DNA from: Chitinophaga eiseniae
GTDB lineage: Bacteria > Bacteroidota > Bacteroidia > Chitinophagales > Chitinophagaceae
Assembly: GCF_900167135.1 (NCBI RefSeq)
Contig: NZ_FUWZ01000001.1
Location: 310,001-374,000, forward strand
Length of the DNA: 64,000 nt
Direction: 5' to 3'
Position 1 is the stretch's first letter, and each line of letters opens with the position of its first letter. The translations under genes were made by a program, and so were the position numbers. The notes beneath the pieces were generated by a model, which worked only from the letters and a program-made list of their open reading frames with translations, ran no database searches and was not told where the DNA came from. This document shows, in pieces, positions 24,362 through 33,692 of the stretch.

Positions 24362-25186
24362 ATGAAATACCTGCTTTGCGGGAGCTGCTCGCATGCTAAT
24401 CCCCTGAAATCAGAATACCTCACCTTTTGTGACCAATGTGGTAAAAAACTGCCCAACACTTTCTCCGACTGGCGTAAACTCCATCCCATGGGCTCCTTCC
24501 CGGAATACCAGCAAACGGTAGGCATCTCCATAAAAGAAAAAAAGCCCGGTCGTACCGTCAGCTGGGTAAAAAGACAACTGCAACCAGCCAACAAAGGCAA
24601 AGTCATTATATTCTTCACCCTGGTGGTGGCGCTGCTGGCCACTGCGGGCACCCTGTTCGGCAAAAGGGCTGTATTTACACTGCTGTACGCCAAAGTGCCG
24701 AAGTCATACCTCTACAGCAGCTGGCAAACAGCCACCATTGGCCGGCAGGCCCTGGAAATCAGCACTCCGGTAAAGTTATGGATACACGATCAGCCTATGG
24801 ACAGGGAGACCGCCCAGGTTACCGAATACGCCAAAAGCTACCGGAACGAGGAGGGAGGCGGTATCCGCATCACAGTGAATATGTACAGCTATTTCGAAAA
24901 TGTGGCCAATACCCTCGATAATGCCAAAGAGGACAGTCGCCATACGATGGAACAGGAGGACCTGTCCGATATCCATGCCCAAACGGTCCCTGTGCTCGTT
25001 TCCGGCATACAGGGGCAGCTGGAAGAAGGCAATTACCTTTACCAGGGCGGTATCCGGCTCGCCTTTCAGCACCTGGTGGTCGTAAAAGGGGCTAACCGCT
25101 GGGAGATCAGGATCCATTACCGGGATGACGACCCCATCGGTCCACAGGTAGCACAGCGCGTACTAAAATCAGTAAAAATTAAATAA
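24362..25186 (+). CDS. Zinc-ribbon membrane protein of unknown function
   Basis: This 274-residue protein has an N-terminal zinc ribbon (C6-x2-C9 and C23-x2-C26), a basic linker, one transmembrane segment (about 81-101) and a ~170-residue outer domain with no motif I recognise. The expected topology is ribbon inside and C-domain outside. The start at 24362 is preferred over a TTG two codons earlier. It lies between the ribosomal terminator and carA and is probably transcribed alone. It does not match a named family by eye. Confidence 0.7.
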   Translation: MKYLLCGSCSHANPLKSEYLTFCDQCGKKLPNTFSDWRKLHPMGSFPEYQQTVGISIKEKKPGRTVSWVKRQLQPANKGKVIIFFTLVVALLATAGTLFGKRAVFTLLYAKVPKSYLYSSWQTATIGRQALEISTPVKLWIHDQPMDRETAQVTEYAKSYRNEEGGGIRITVNMYSYFENVANTLDNAKEDSRHTMEQEDLSDIHAQTVPVLVSGIQGQLEEGNYLYQGGIRLAFQHLVVVKGANRWEIRIHYRDDDPIGPQVAQRVLKSVKIK

Positions 25187-25231
25187 ACGGGGCAAAAGCA
25201 AAAAAAATCTGTAATTAAACCTTGCATTTCA

Positions 25232-25292
25232 TAACTTTGCACGGTTTTTTATCCGAACCTTCAGGGCGTACTAACCCTTGAAGGTTTTTTTT
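25232..25292 (+). promoter_or_regulatory. carA leader: promoter followed by an attenuator-like terminator
   Basis: TAACTTTGC (25232-25240) is a -7 box. About 15 nt later a hairpin AACCTTCAGGG (25256-25266) with CCCTTGAAGGTT (25275-25286) is followed by eight T, still 30 nt upstream of the carA start. GGTT at 25243-25246 can pair with AACC at 25256-25259, which would disrupt the terminator stem. This arrangement suggests transcription attenuation of carbamoyl-phosphate synthesis (inference). Confidence 0.6.
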
Positions 25293-25321
25293 AAAATATA
25301 AAACAAGAACAGATACCAGAA

Positions 25322-26434
25322 ATGCCTCAGACAAGAACCATCCAGCCTGCCATACTGTTGCTCGACGACGGTACGGTTTTTCAGGGAAAAGCTTTTGGGA
25401 AAATTGGCACTGCCGCCGGTGAATTGGCTTTCAATACCGGTATGACGGGTTACCAGGAAGTGTTTACAGACCCTTCTTACAAAGGACAGGTACTTATCAT
25501 GAACAACTGCTATATCGGCAACTACGGCACCCGCAAGGAAGACGTGGAAAGCAGCAGTGTGAAGATAAGTGGTCTGATTGCGAAAAATATCGCGTACAAC
25601 TATTCCAGAAAGATGGCCGACGAATCGCTGGAAAAGTTCCTGACCGATAATAACCTGGTCGCCATCTATGATGTGGATACCCGCGCACTGGTGTCTCATA
25701 TCCGTAGCAAAGGCGCTATGAACTGCATCATCTCCTCCGAAATCCTGGACGTGGAACAGTTGAAAGCGCAGCTGGCAAAGGTACCTTCCATGGAAGGGCT
25801 GGCCCTCTGCCAGGAAGTGACCACCGCCGAGCCTTACTACATCGGCGATCCGGAGGCGGAAATCCGCATCGCGGTGATGGACAACGGCGTGAAAAGAAAC
25901 ATGCTGAAATGCCTCTCCGATAAAGGAGCCTACCTGAAGGTATTCCCGACCGACACCAAATTTGAAGTATGCGAGGAGTTTAAACCACACGCTTACTTTA
26001 TCTCCAATGGTCCCGGCGATCCGGCGCCGCTGAAATACGCGGTAGATACCGTAAAACAGATCCTCGCCGTGGAAAGACCGATGTTCGGCATCTGTCTGGG
26101 CCATCAGCTGCTGGCCCTGGCCAACGGCATCCCCACCTACAAAATGCACCACGGTCACCGCGGTCTGAACCACCCGGTGAAAAACCTGAAAACCGGTCTG
26201 TGCGAAATTACCACCCAGAACCACGGTTTCGCCGTAGACGCTGCTGCCATCGCCGCCAGCGAGCAGGTGGAAGTAACGCACATCAACCTGAACGATAATA
26301 CCGTAGAAGGTATCCGTATCAAAAACAAACCGGCTTTCTCCGTGCAATACCACCCGGAAAGCACGCCTGGTCCGTTCGACTCCCGCTACCTGTTCGATGA
26401 TTTCTTTGAAATGATCAGGGCAAACAAAAAATAA
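25322..26434 (+). CDS. carA: Carbamoyl-phosphate synthase small subunit
   Basis: This 370-residue glutamine amidotransferase subunit delivers ammonia to CarB for pyrimidine and arginine synthesis. The N-terminal domain (LLLDDGTVFQGKAFGKIGTA, NTGMTGYQEVFTDPSYKGQ) and the class I GATase domain with FGICLGHQLLALANG (nucleophile Cys), GHRGLNHPVKNL and VQYHPESTPGPFDSRYLFD (His-Glu of the triad) are complete. carB is not adjacent, so the two subunits are encoded apart. A terminator-like leader precedes it. Confidence 0.97.
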   Translation: MPQTRTIQPAILLLDDGTVFQGKAFGKIGTAAGELAFNTGMTGYQEVFTDPSYKGQVLIMNNCYIGNYGTRKEDVESSSVKISGLIAKNIAYNYSRKMADESLEKFLTDNNLVAIYDVDTRALVSHIRSKGAMNCIISSEILDVEQLKAQLAKVPSMEGLALCQEVTTAEPYYIGDPEAEIRIAVMDNGVKRNMLKCLSDKGAYLKVFPTDTKFEVCEEFKPHAYFISNGPGDPAPLKYAVDTVKQILAVERPMFGICLGHQLLALANGIPTYKMHHGHRGLNHPVKNLKTGLCEITTQNHGFAVDAAAIAASEQVEVTHINLNDNTVEGIRIKNKPAFSVQYHPESTPGPFDSRYLFDDFFEMIRANKK

Positions 26435-26464
26435 CACTGGTTTATAAGACGGAATATAATGAAG

Positions 26465-26496
26465 ACGGTCCCGAGGAATCGGGACCGTTGCATTTT
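26465..26496 (+). terminator. Terminator of carA
   Basis: ACGGTCCCGA and TCGGGACCGT form a 10-bp stem around GGAA, followed by TGCATTTT. Confidence 0.85.
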
Positions 26497-26497
26497 A

Positions 26498-26744
26498 AAA
26501 TTCCACGTTATGAAAACAAACGAAAATACTATGCAACTAGGCATTAGCTTTTCCGCCGTTTTATTACATAACAATATTATAAAAAAAAGGTGTGTAATGT
26601 TAAATCGGGCAGGTGAAAATTTTAGCAAACCTGGCTAAAAGGGGGATTTTCGGCAGTTTCCGGCTGAAAACCGGTATATAAGGACAAAAAAATACGGCTC
26701 TGTGATCAGAGCCGTTTGCCTTTATAAATTCCACGTTATGAAAA
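26498..26744. repeat. Direct repeat of AAATTCCACGTTATGAAAA after two hairpins
   Basis: The 19-nt block occurs at 26498-26516 and 26726-26744. Each copy directly follows a 9-10-bp hairpin (the second is ACGGCTCTG/CAGAGCCGT, 26692-26713). The unit hairpin plus block may be a duplicated 3' end or a small RNA gene. Confidence 0.55.
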
Positions 26745-27119
26745 ACTGATACAAAAATACGATATTTTGCTAAAACGTTTTAGTAAGCTTTATACTTTTT
26801 ACAGATTGCTGATAATTCTCTTTCTGTAATGTGGATTCAAAGTTCGCTTCAAAAAAACATTTGCTGAAATTCTCCAGGTTAAATTTTTCTTAAACAAGTT
26901 TAGATTTTGCAATCTATCGTATATGTAAATATTTTTATTTTTGTTGTATTATTCGCTTTGTTGCCGTTTCTGACTCAAATATACAAAAGAAAATATTAAA
27001 AATACAAGAGGTGAGCGTTAAAAAATGATGAAATCGGTGTTAAAAACAAACATATAATTTTATATAATGTGTTTTTTGCATAGATCCTTTCCCCGTTCAC
27101 CTCCTGTCTCCTTTTATTA

Positions 27120-28319
27120 TTATTGACGTGTACGGCCCGGATACACTTCCAGCGCTTTTTCCAGGCAAACTATTGCATGACGAATGTCGTCACGATTTAG
27201 CACATAGGCCAACCGCACTTCCTGCTTGCCCAGACCGGGAGTTGCATAGAAACCAGTTGCCGGAGACATCATCACCGTTTGTTTTTCGTATTCAAAAGAC
27301 TCCAGCATCCACTGGCAGAACTTGTCGGAATCATCGATCGGCAGGCTCGCCATGGCATAAAAGGCGCCACCGGGATTCGGGCAGAAAACACCCGGGATCT
27401 TGTTCAGGCCTTCCACCAGCACATCGCGGCGGCTCTGGTACTCTGCCTTGATACCGTCAAAATAATCCAGCGGCAGGTCCACGGCTGCTTCACCGGCGAT
27501 CTGCGCGAAAGAAGGAGGGCTCAGACGGGCCTGCGCAAACTTCATGGCTGCGTCCAGCACCACCTGGTTTTTGGTCACAAAAGCACCGATACGACCGCCA
27601 CAGGCGCTGTAACGCTTAGAGATCGTGTCCATCAAAATCACGTTGTCATCCATGCCTTCCAGGTTCATCGCGGAGAAATGGGCGCCGGCATAACAGAACT
27701 CCCGGTAAGCCTCGTCGGAGAACAGGAACAGATTATGCTTCAGGCACAGCTGTTTCAGCACTTCCATCTCTTCTTTGCTGTACAGGTAACCGGTAGGGTT
27801 GTTCGGGTTACAGATCAGAATGGCCCTGGTGCGCGGCGTAATGGCTGCTTCAAACGCTTCCATGGCCGGTAGCGCAAAACCGGTTTCAATATTAGCGGTA
27901 ATCGTCTTGATCTTCACTTCGGCTTCTACAGCAAAACCATTATAGTTGGCGTAAAACGGCTCCGGCACAATCACTTCGTCACCCGGATCGAGACAGGCCA
28001 TAAAGGCGAACACAATGGCTTCGGAGCCACCGGTGGTCACAATGATCTGCTGGTGGTTCAGGGATACATTGAAACGTCCGTAGTATTCCACCAGTTTGCG
28101 GCGGTAACTTTCGTTGCCCGCGCTGTGGCTGTATTCCAGGATCTTGAAGTCGGAATGACGCACCGCGTCCAGCACCGGTTTCGGGGTTTCGATATCGGGC
28201 TGTCCGATGTTCAGGTGATATACCTTCACACCTCTTTTCTTGGCTGCTTCGGCGAAGGGAACAAGTTTTCTGATGGGAGAAGACGGCATCTGCACGCCTC
28301 TCTGGCTAATGGTAGGCAT
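27120..28319 (-). CDS. Class I PLP-dependent aminotransferase
   Basis: This 399-residue enzyme belongs to the aspartate aminotransferase fold type I. Numbered from MPTISQRGVQ, it shows the substrate-binding HLNIGQPDIETP (35-46), NPNNPTG (171-177), SDEAYREF (201-208) and the PLP lysine K235 in DTISKRYSACGGRIG. The substrate (aspartate, alanine or an aromatic acid) cannot be told from motifs. The start was moved 18 codons in from the longest frame because that N-terminus is non-conserved. It is convergent with carA. Confidence 0.88.
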   Translation of the reverse strand: MPTISQRGVQMPSSPIRKLVPFAEAAKKRGVKVYHLNIGQPDIETPKPVLDAVRHSDFKILEYSHSAGNESYRRKLVEYYGRFNVSLNHQQIIVTTGGSEAIVFAFMACLDPGDEVIVPEPFYANYNGFAVEAEVKIKTITANIETGFALPAMEAFEAAITPRTRAILICNPNNPTGYLYSKEEMEVLKQLCLKHNLFLFSDEAYREFCYAGAHFSAMNLEGMDDNVILMDTISKRYSACGGRIGAFVTKNQVVLDAAMKFAQARLSPPSFAQIAGEAAVDLPLDYFDGIKAEYQSRRDVLVEGLNKIPGVFCPNPGGAFYAMASLPIDDSDKFCQWMLESFEYEKQTVMMSPATGFYATPGLGKQEVRLAYVLNRDDIRHAIVCLEKALEVYPGRTRQ

Positions 28320-28376
28320 AAAATTGTTTTGATCTTTTTGCCCTGCAAAGATAGGGGTTAGGCAGGGCAACAAAAA

Positions 28377-28405
28377 AACCTTACAGCGCGCTGCTGTAAG
28401 GTTTT
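28377..28405 (-). terminator. Terminator of the DUF1573 gene
   Basis: CCTTACAGC and GCTGTAAGG form a 9-bp stem. On the minus strand it is followed by seven T, 25-50 nt after the DUF1573 stop codon. The plus strand also has a T run, so it may work both ways. Confidence 0.88.
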
Positions 28406-28428
28406 TAAATATTTTCTCTTAACCAGAA

Positions 28429-28827
28429 CTAGTTGTTGGCTACGGTGCCGGTCAGGTGCAGTTCTTTGTCCTGATCCACGCCTTTGAACTTCACCCAGAT
28501 GGTTTTGTTCTGCTGGCCTAAACCGTTAGCACTGTAGTTGGCAGTGATTTTACCTTTTTTACCAGGAAGGATAGGCTCCTGTGTCCACTTCGGCGTTGTG
28601 CAACCACAGCTGGCACGTGCTGCTTCAATCAAAACTGGTTCCTTGGAAATGTTGGTGAATTCGAAATCAACAGTTACCGGTTTGTTCAGGGCTGTTTTGC
28701 CGAAATCAACAGTTTCCTTTGCAAATTTTACTTTCGTGTCTGCCGGATTAGGCTGAGACTGTGCCCACAAAGCTGTAGTAATCAACAAGCTGGCGAATAG
28801 GGACAAGATGAATTTTTTCATTTTCAT
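28429..28827 (-). CDS. DUF1573 secreted protein
   Basis: This 132-residue protein has a signal peptide (MKMKKFILSLFASLLITTALWAQ) and one Ig-like DUF1573 domain: FAKETVDFGKTALNKPVTVD, EFTNISKEPVLIEAARASCG, CTTPKW and PGKKGKITANYSANG. DUF1573 proteins are widespread in Bacteroidota and of unknown function; the conserved CGCT motif may bind metal or be oxidised in the periplasm. It stands alone. Confidence 0.92.
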   Translation of the reverse strand: MKMKKFILSLFASLLITTALWAQSQPNPADTKVKFAKETVDFGKTALNKPVTVDFEFTNISKEPVLIEAARASCGCTTPKWTQEPILPGKKGKITANYSANGLGQQNKTIWVKFKGVDQDKELHLTGTVANN

Positions 28828-29022
28828 ATGATGGTTTTAGCGCGACTGGTTAAAAAATATAAATTCTTTTCCGACCGTGAACAAATTTACGGCCAAAAAG
28901 TAATTGTTACCTTGTAATTTATTAAAATCTTATTAAAAAAAATCAGATTATTTTAAATGCGGTCCGGTGAGCCATTTTTCAACTGTATAATTAACCTTAC
29001 TTTTGTACTTTAACCAAGAGGC

Positions 29023-31425
29023 ATGATAGAAAATAAAGCACTATCTATGAATATAGAAAGCCGGTTGTCATTCGAAGAATTCCGCAAGGAGGTATTAAAT
29101 GACTACAGGCTGGCCTGCGAAAGCAGGGAAGTGAGTCTGCTGGCCCGCAGGGAAGTTCTCACGGGCAAGGCTAAGTTTGGCATCTTCGGGGATGGTAAAG
29201 AAGTGGCGCAGGTGGCGATGTCAAAATATTTTAAGCCCGGCGACTTCCGCTCCGGTTATTATCGCGACCAGACTGTTGCATTTGCCACTGGGATCGCTAC
29301 TCCCGAACAATATTTTTCCCAATTATATGCGGATCCCGATCAGCAACATGATCCCTTCTCCGGCGGCCGCCAGATGAACTCACATTTTGCGACCCCCAAC
29401 CTTGATAAGGACGGTAACTGGCTCAACCTTATGGAGATGAAGAACTCCGCGGCGGACATGGCGCCTACGGCCGGACAGATGCCCCGTGCGGTAGGACTGG
29501 CATACGCCTCCAAAATGTTCCGCGAAGTGGAAGCGCTGCACGATCTCAAACACCTCTCTGATAACGGTAACGAAATTTGTTTCGCTACTATCGGCGACGC
29601 CTCTACGTCAGAAGGTCATTTCTGGGAAACTATGAATGCTGCGGGCGTACTGCAGGTACCACTCGCTGTTTTCGTTTGGGACGATGGTTATGGTATCTCC
29701 GTGCCGCGTAAATACCAGACAACTAAAAACTCCATCAGCGCCGCACTGGAAGGCTTCCGCAAAACGGACGGCACCAACGGCTTTGACATCTATAACGTGA
29801 AAGGATGGGATTACGCCGGTATGTGCGAAGTATTTGAGGCGGCTATCCGCAAAATACGGGAAACACATATTCCTGCCTTATTCCATGTGGAAGAAATAAC
29901 GCAGCCCCAGGGCCACTCTACCAGCGGCTCCCACGAACGCTACAAAAGCAAGGAACGCCTGTCCTGGGAAAAAGAATTTGACTGCAACCTGAAAATGCGC
30001 TCCTGGATCATGGAGAATGCCCTGTGTGATGAGGAAACACTGGTGAAGATCGAAGCGGATGCCAAAACCACCGCCCAGAACGCACGTAAGGCTGCATGGG
30101 AAAAATATATCACGCCCATTAAAGAAGAAGTACAACAGTTTATTGCATTGGCAACACCGGTTTCAACAGTGGCCGGCGCCAACGCGGAACTGGTGGCCCA
30201 ACAGCTACGCGAGCTGCAGGCTAACCGGGAACCACAACGCAGGGATATTCTGAAAACCGCTGCCACGATCCTGTTAAGACACCGGCAACTGAAAGGGGAA
30301 CATGCCATACAGACATTGCAGCAGTACTACGATCAGTACCTGCAGGCTGAAAAAGAAAACTACAGTTCCCTCCTGCACGCCGTAGGTGCCAACTCAGTGC
30401 ACAACGTACCGGTAGTGCCGGTGGAATATAACGATGACGCCACTACGCTCAACGGATATGAGGTGCTGAATAAATATTTCGATCAGCTGATCACCAACAA
30501 CCCGAAAGTATTTGCTTTCGGAGAAGACGTAGGTAAAATCGGCGACGTAAACCAGGCCTTTGCCGGATTGCAACAGAAACATGGTCCGCTGCGTATAACG
30601 GATACGGGTATACGTGAATTGACGATCATGGGGCAGGGTATCGGTATGGCGCTGCGCGGACTGCGTCCTATCGCGGAGATCCAGTATCTTGATTACGTGT
30701 TGTATGGTCTGCAGCCACTGAGCGACGACGTGGCTTCGCTGCAATACCGCACCAAGGGCATACAACATTGCCCGATCATCGTGCGTACCCGTGGCCACCG
30801 CCTGGAGGGCATCTGGCACAGCGGTTCCCCGATGGGCATGATCATTCACGCTCTCAGGGGCATGAACGTATGCGTGCCGCGCAACATGGTGCAGGCAGCC
30901 GGTATGTACAATACGCTGCTGCAGGCCAATGAACCTGCGCTGGTGATCGAATCGCTGAACGGCTACCGCCTGAAGGAAAAGCTGCCTTCCAACCTCGGCA
31001 CCTTCACCGTGCCGATGGGCGTACCGGAAGTGCTGAAGGAAGGCGCCGATGTAACGCTGGTGACCTATGGTTCTATGACGCGTATCGTGGAAGAGGCGAT
31101 GGTGACGCTCGAAGAACTGGGGATTTCCTGTGAACTGATAGACGTACAGACATTATTGCCTTTCGATATTCATCACAGCATTGTGGAGTCGCTGAAGAAA
31201 ACGAACCGCATCGCCTTCATCGATGAAGACGTACCGGGTGGCGGCTCTGCTTTTATGTTCCAGCAGGTGATGGAACAGCAGGGCGGCTATCGCTGGCTGG
31301 ATGTGGCGCCGCGCACGCTGAGCGCCCAGGCGCATCGTCCGGCTTATGGCTCTGATGGCGATTACTTCTCCAAACCCAACGCGGAAGATGTGGTGAAAAT
31401 GGTTATAGAGATGATGGAAGAATAG
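29023..31425 (+). CDS. 2-oxoacid dehydrogenase E1, fused alpha and beta subunits
   Basis: This 800-residue thiamine-diphosphate enzyme is the E1 part of a branched-chain 2-oxoacid (or related) dehydrogenase complex. The alpha part (about 1-400) has GIFGDGKEVAQVAMSKYF, the TPP-site GDASTSEGHFWETMNAAG (191-208) and WDDGYGIS (219-226). A linker leads to the beta part (about 465-800) with VFAFGEDVGKIGDVNQAF, LRITDTGIRELTIMGQGIG and EIQYLDYVLYGLQPLSDD. Such alpha-beta fusions are typical for Bacteroidota. No E2 or E3 gene is adjacent. The first ATG (29023) or MNIESRL at 29047 could be the start. Confidence 0.93.
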   Translation: MIENKALSMNIESRLSFEEFRKEVLNDYRLACESREVSLLARREVLTGKAKFGIFGDGKEVAQVAMSKYFKPGDFRSGYYRDQTVAFATGIATPEQYFSQLYADPDQQHDPFSGGRQMNSHFATPNLDKDGNWLNLMEMKNSAADMAPTAGQMPRAVGLAYASKMFREVEALHDLKHLSDNGNEICFATIGDASTSEGHFWETMNAAGVLQVPLAVFVWDDGYGISVPRKYQTTKNSISAALEGFRKTDGTNGFDIYNVKGWDYAGMCEVFEAAIRKIRETHIPALFHVEEITQPQGHSTSGSHERYKSKERLSWEKEFDCNLKMRSWIMENALCDEETLVKIEADAKTTAQNARKAAWEKYITPIKEEVQQFIALATPVSTVAGANAELVAQQLRELQANREPQRRDILKTAATILLRHRQLKGEHAIQTLQQYYDQYLQAEKENYSSLLHAVGANSVHNVPVVPVEYNDDATTLNGYEVLNKYFDQLITNNPKVFAFGEDVGKIGDVNQAFAGLQQKHGPLRITDTGIRELTIMGQGIGMALRGLRPIAEIQYLDYVLYGLQPLSDDVASLQYRTKGIQHCPIIVRTRGHRLEGIWHSGSPMGMIIHALRGMNVCVPRNMVQAAGMYNTLLQANEPALVIESLNGYRLKEKLPSNLGTFTVPMGVPEVLKEGADVTLVTYGSMTRIVEEAMVTLEELGISCELIDVQTLLPFDIHHSIVESLKKTNRIAFIDEDVPGGGSAFMFQQVMEQQGGYRWLDVAPRTLSAQAHRPAYGSDGDYFSKPNAEDVVKMVIEMMEE

Positions 31426-31448
31426 CGAATAGACTTGCACATAATAGG

Positions 31449-31493
31449 CGAAGCCACCGTACATGCATCCAATCTGCATATGCGGTGGCTTCT
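31449..31493 (+). terminator. Hairpin after the E1 gene
   Basis: GAAGCCACCG and CGGTGGCTTC pair, with an inner ATGCA/TGCAT stem. The T tail is weak, but it is the only candidate terminator. Confidence 0.6.
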
Positions 31494-31647
31494 GTGTTGA
31501 ATGTAGTCAAGCAGTTATTGCAAGCTTAGTTTTGCTGTTATTATGGCGCAGCAAAGGTGTGGCATTTTTTTAAAGTGCAGAAGAAAGACGCCCCGAGTTA
31601 ATAATTATTTAATTCATCATGTATATTTAACGTACAAACAGAAATAT

Positions 31648-32613
31648 ATGAAAAACATCGTTGTACTGGACGGCTATGCTTTAAATCCCGGTGACCTGGA
31701 CTGGGCGCCGCTGCAGGCTTTGGGAAAGGTAACCATCTACGACCGCACGCCGGCACACCAGGTGGCGGAGCGGGCGAAGGATGCACATATACTGCTGACC
31801 AACAAGGCTATTGTCAGCGCGGAAACGATCAATAACCTGCCATCCCTGGAGTATATCGGGGTAATGGCTACAGGGTATAACGTGGTAGATATCCCGGCCG
31901 CTACGGCCCGGAAAATACCGGTAACAAACGTTCCCGCTTACAGTACTGCTTCAGTGGCGCAGCTTACCTTTGCATTAATATTGGAATTGTGTCATCATAC
32001 CGGTTTGCACGCAGAGAGTGTAAGGGCAGGCGAATGGGCTTCCAGCGTGGATTTCAGCTACTGGAAAACACCACTGACCGAGTTGGACGGCCGTACGCTG
32101 GGCATTGTGGGGTTTGGCCAGATAGGGCAGGCCGCAGCCAGGATCGCACTGGCCTTCGGAATGAAGGTGATCGTTTCCCATAAACATCCTGAAAGGGACA
32201 AAATGGAAGGCGTAACTTTTGTGGACCAGGCCACCTGTTTCCGGGAGGCGGACATTGTATCACTGCATTGCCCGCTGAACCAGGACAACCGGGAGTTTGT
32301 GAACGCTGTCCTGCTAAAGACCATGAAAAAAACGGCTTTCCTGATCAATACCAGCCGGGGTCCGCTGATCCACGAAGCGGACCTGGCTGAGGCTTTAAAG
32401 AACGGCGTGATAGCAGGAGCGGGGCTGGATGTGCTTTCATCAGAGCCGCCGGCGGCAGATAATCCGCTGGTACAGGCGCCCCGGACCATTATTACGCCGC
32501 ACATCGCATGGGCAACGCAGGCGGCACGCGGCCGGCTGATGCGCGTGGCCATAGAGAATGTTCAGCAATATTTGCACGGACAGTGTCAAAATAATATCAA
32601 TAAAATACAATAA
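31648..32613 (+). CDS. D-2-hydroxyacid dehydrogenase (glycerate dehydrogenase-like)
   Basis: This 321-residue NAD-dependent reductase has a Rossmann motif GIVGFGQIGQAAARIALAFG, LLKTMKKTAFLINTSRGPLI with the substrate arginine in the SRG segment, and the catalytic-region TPHIAWATQAARGRL with His. Glycerate dehydrogenase/hydroxypyruvate reductase is the best guess. ATG at 31648 is used because the longer frame adds 35 residues without similarity to this family. The terminator arm overlaps the last ten codons. Confidence 0.9.
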   Translation: MKNIVVLDGYALNPGDLDWAPLQALGKVTIYDRTPAHQVAERAKDAHILLTNKAIVSAETINNLPSLEYIGVMATGYNVVDIPAATARKIPVTNVPAYSTASVAQLTFALILELCHHTGLHAESVRAGEWASSVDFSYWKTPLTELDGRTLGIVGFGQIGQAAARIALAFGMKVIVSHKHPERDKMEGVTFVDQATCFREADIVSLHCPLNQDNREFVNAVLLKTMKKTAFLINTSRGPLIHEADLAEALKNGVIAGAGLDVLSSEPPAADNPLVQAPRTIITPHIAWATQAARGRLMRVAIENVQQYLHGQCQNNINKIQ

Positions 32614-32633
32614 AATATTATTTTGACATTTTT
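32584..32633 (+). terminator. Terminator overlapping the dehydrogenase 3' end
   Basis: TGTCAAAATAATAT (32584-32597) and ATATTATTTTGACA (32615-32628) are perfect 14-bp arms followed by TTTTT. The left arm lies within the coding region. Confidence 0.85.
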
Positions 32634-32886
32634 ATCATGTGTTTGTATATTTAAGTAATCCTCTTATAAATAACTATTATTTTTTGTCTGACGAATGAAT
32701 ACATTGAACAACTCCCGTAACTTGAACAGAATGGCCATCGGTTTTAGTATAATTTTGAAAACGTATATTTTACCCTTATAGAATTAAAATATATAAAAAC
32801 GGGTCGGTACCTTCCGCGGTCGACTGCGTTTTTATGAAGGGGGAAGTCGCTACATTCAGAAGTCACCTTCAAAATTCAACCGAAAT

Positions 32887-33615
32887 ATGAAATCACGTAT
32901 TCTATTGGTAGAGGACGATGAATTTTTTGCCAAAGTGCTCAAGCGGCAGCTGGAGCGCGCCAATTTTGAAGTAACGCATGCTGCTGACGGACAGGCCGGT
33001 TGGGAGAAATTCCAGGAAACAATTTTTGATTTATGCATACTGGACGTGGTGATGCCCAGAAAAGACGGTTTTACACTGGCAGGAGAAATACGGGCTACGG
33101 ATTTTAACATCCCCATCGTATTCACTTCTTCCCGCTACATGGAACAGGACAGATTGCAGGGATTTGATATCGGGGCGGATGATTACCTGGTAAAGCCTTT
33201 TAATACGGACGAACTGATCAGCCGTATTAAAGTGTACATTAAACGCAGCCGTCTGCTTCGGAGTGAGAAGCGGATTGTCTATACGGTAGGTAACCTTGTT
33301 TTTGACTATTCCCAGCTTCAGCTGCGGCATAAGGATAACGAGGCGGAGAATCACGTACGGATTGCTCCCAAAGAGGCGGAATTACTGCGCTATCTGTGTG
33401 AAAACGCTAACAAAAAATTGAAACGGGAGCATATCCTGGCAAGTGTCTGGGGAGCGGACGGTTACCTGGCACAAAGGGTAATGGACGTTTACCTGAGTCG
33501 TTTACGCCGGCATATTGCCATGGACCCCTCTATCCGGATAGAGACCTTTCACGGGAAAGGCCTGATGCTGGTCATCAATGAGATGGACCGCACCCACATT
33601 ATTGAAAAGGCCTGA
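32887..33615 (+). CDS. OmpR-family response regulator, orphan
   Basis: This 242-residue regulator has a receiver domain (1-120) with acidic pocket E9-D10-D11, phosphoacceptor D53 in LDVVMPRKDGF, T80/S81 and K103 in DDYLVKPF. A winged-helix DNA-binding domain follows (about 140-230: LTPKEAELLRYL-like IAPKEAELLRYLCENANKKL, VMDVYLSRLRRHI). No histidine kinase is nearby, so its partner is encoded elsewhere. It has its own terminator. Confidence 0.95.
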   Translation: MKSRILLVEDDEFFAKVLKRQLERANFEVTHAADGQAGWEKFQETIFDLCILDVVMPRKDGFTLAGEIRATDFNIPIVFTSSRYMEQDRLQGFDIGADDYLVKPFNTDELISRIKVYIKRSRLLRSEKRIVYTVGNLVFDYSQLQLRHKDNEAENHVRIAPKEAELLRYLCENANKKLKREHILASVWGADGYLAQRVMDVYLSRLRRHIAMDPSIRIETFHGKGLMLVINEMDRTHIIEKA

Positions 33616-33645
33616 GGCCTGATTGTTTTTTAAACCTAAAACAAA

Positions 33646-33677
33646 AACGTCCCGGTGTTTGCCGGGACGTTTCCTTT
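33646..33677. terminator. Bidirectional terminator between the response regulator and yebC-family gene
   Basis: AACGTCCCGG (33646-33655) and CCGGGACGTT (33662-33671) form a 10-bp stem with A-rich and T-rich flanks, so it can serve both convergent genes. Confidence 0.88.
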
Positions 33678-33692
33678 GTATGGAAATAACCA

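Larger units (their letters stand above)
26435..27119. other. AT-rich intergenic region between convergent genes, with a duplicated terminator unit
   Basis: About 685 bases without a gene separate carA from a convergently transcribed aminotransferase gene. Two hairpins (26465-26488 and 26692-26713) are each followed by TTGC, T residues and the same block AAATTCCACGTTATGAAAA (26498-26516 and 26726-26744). The rest is AT-rich with no clear feature. Confidence 0.6.
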
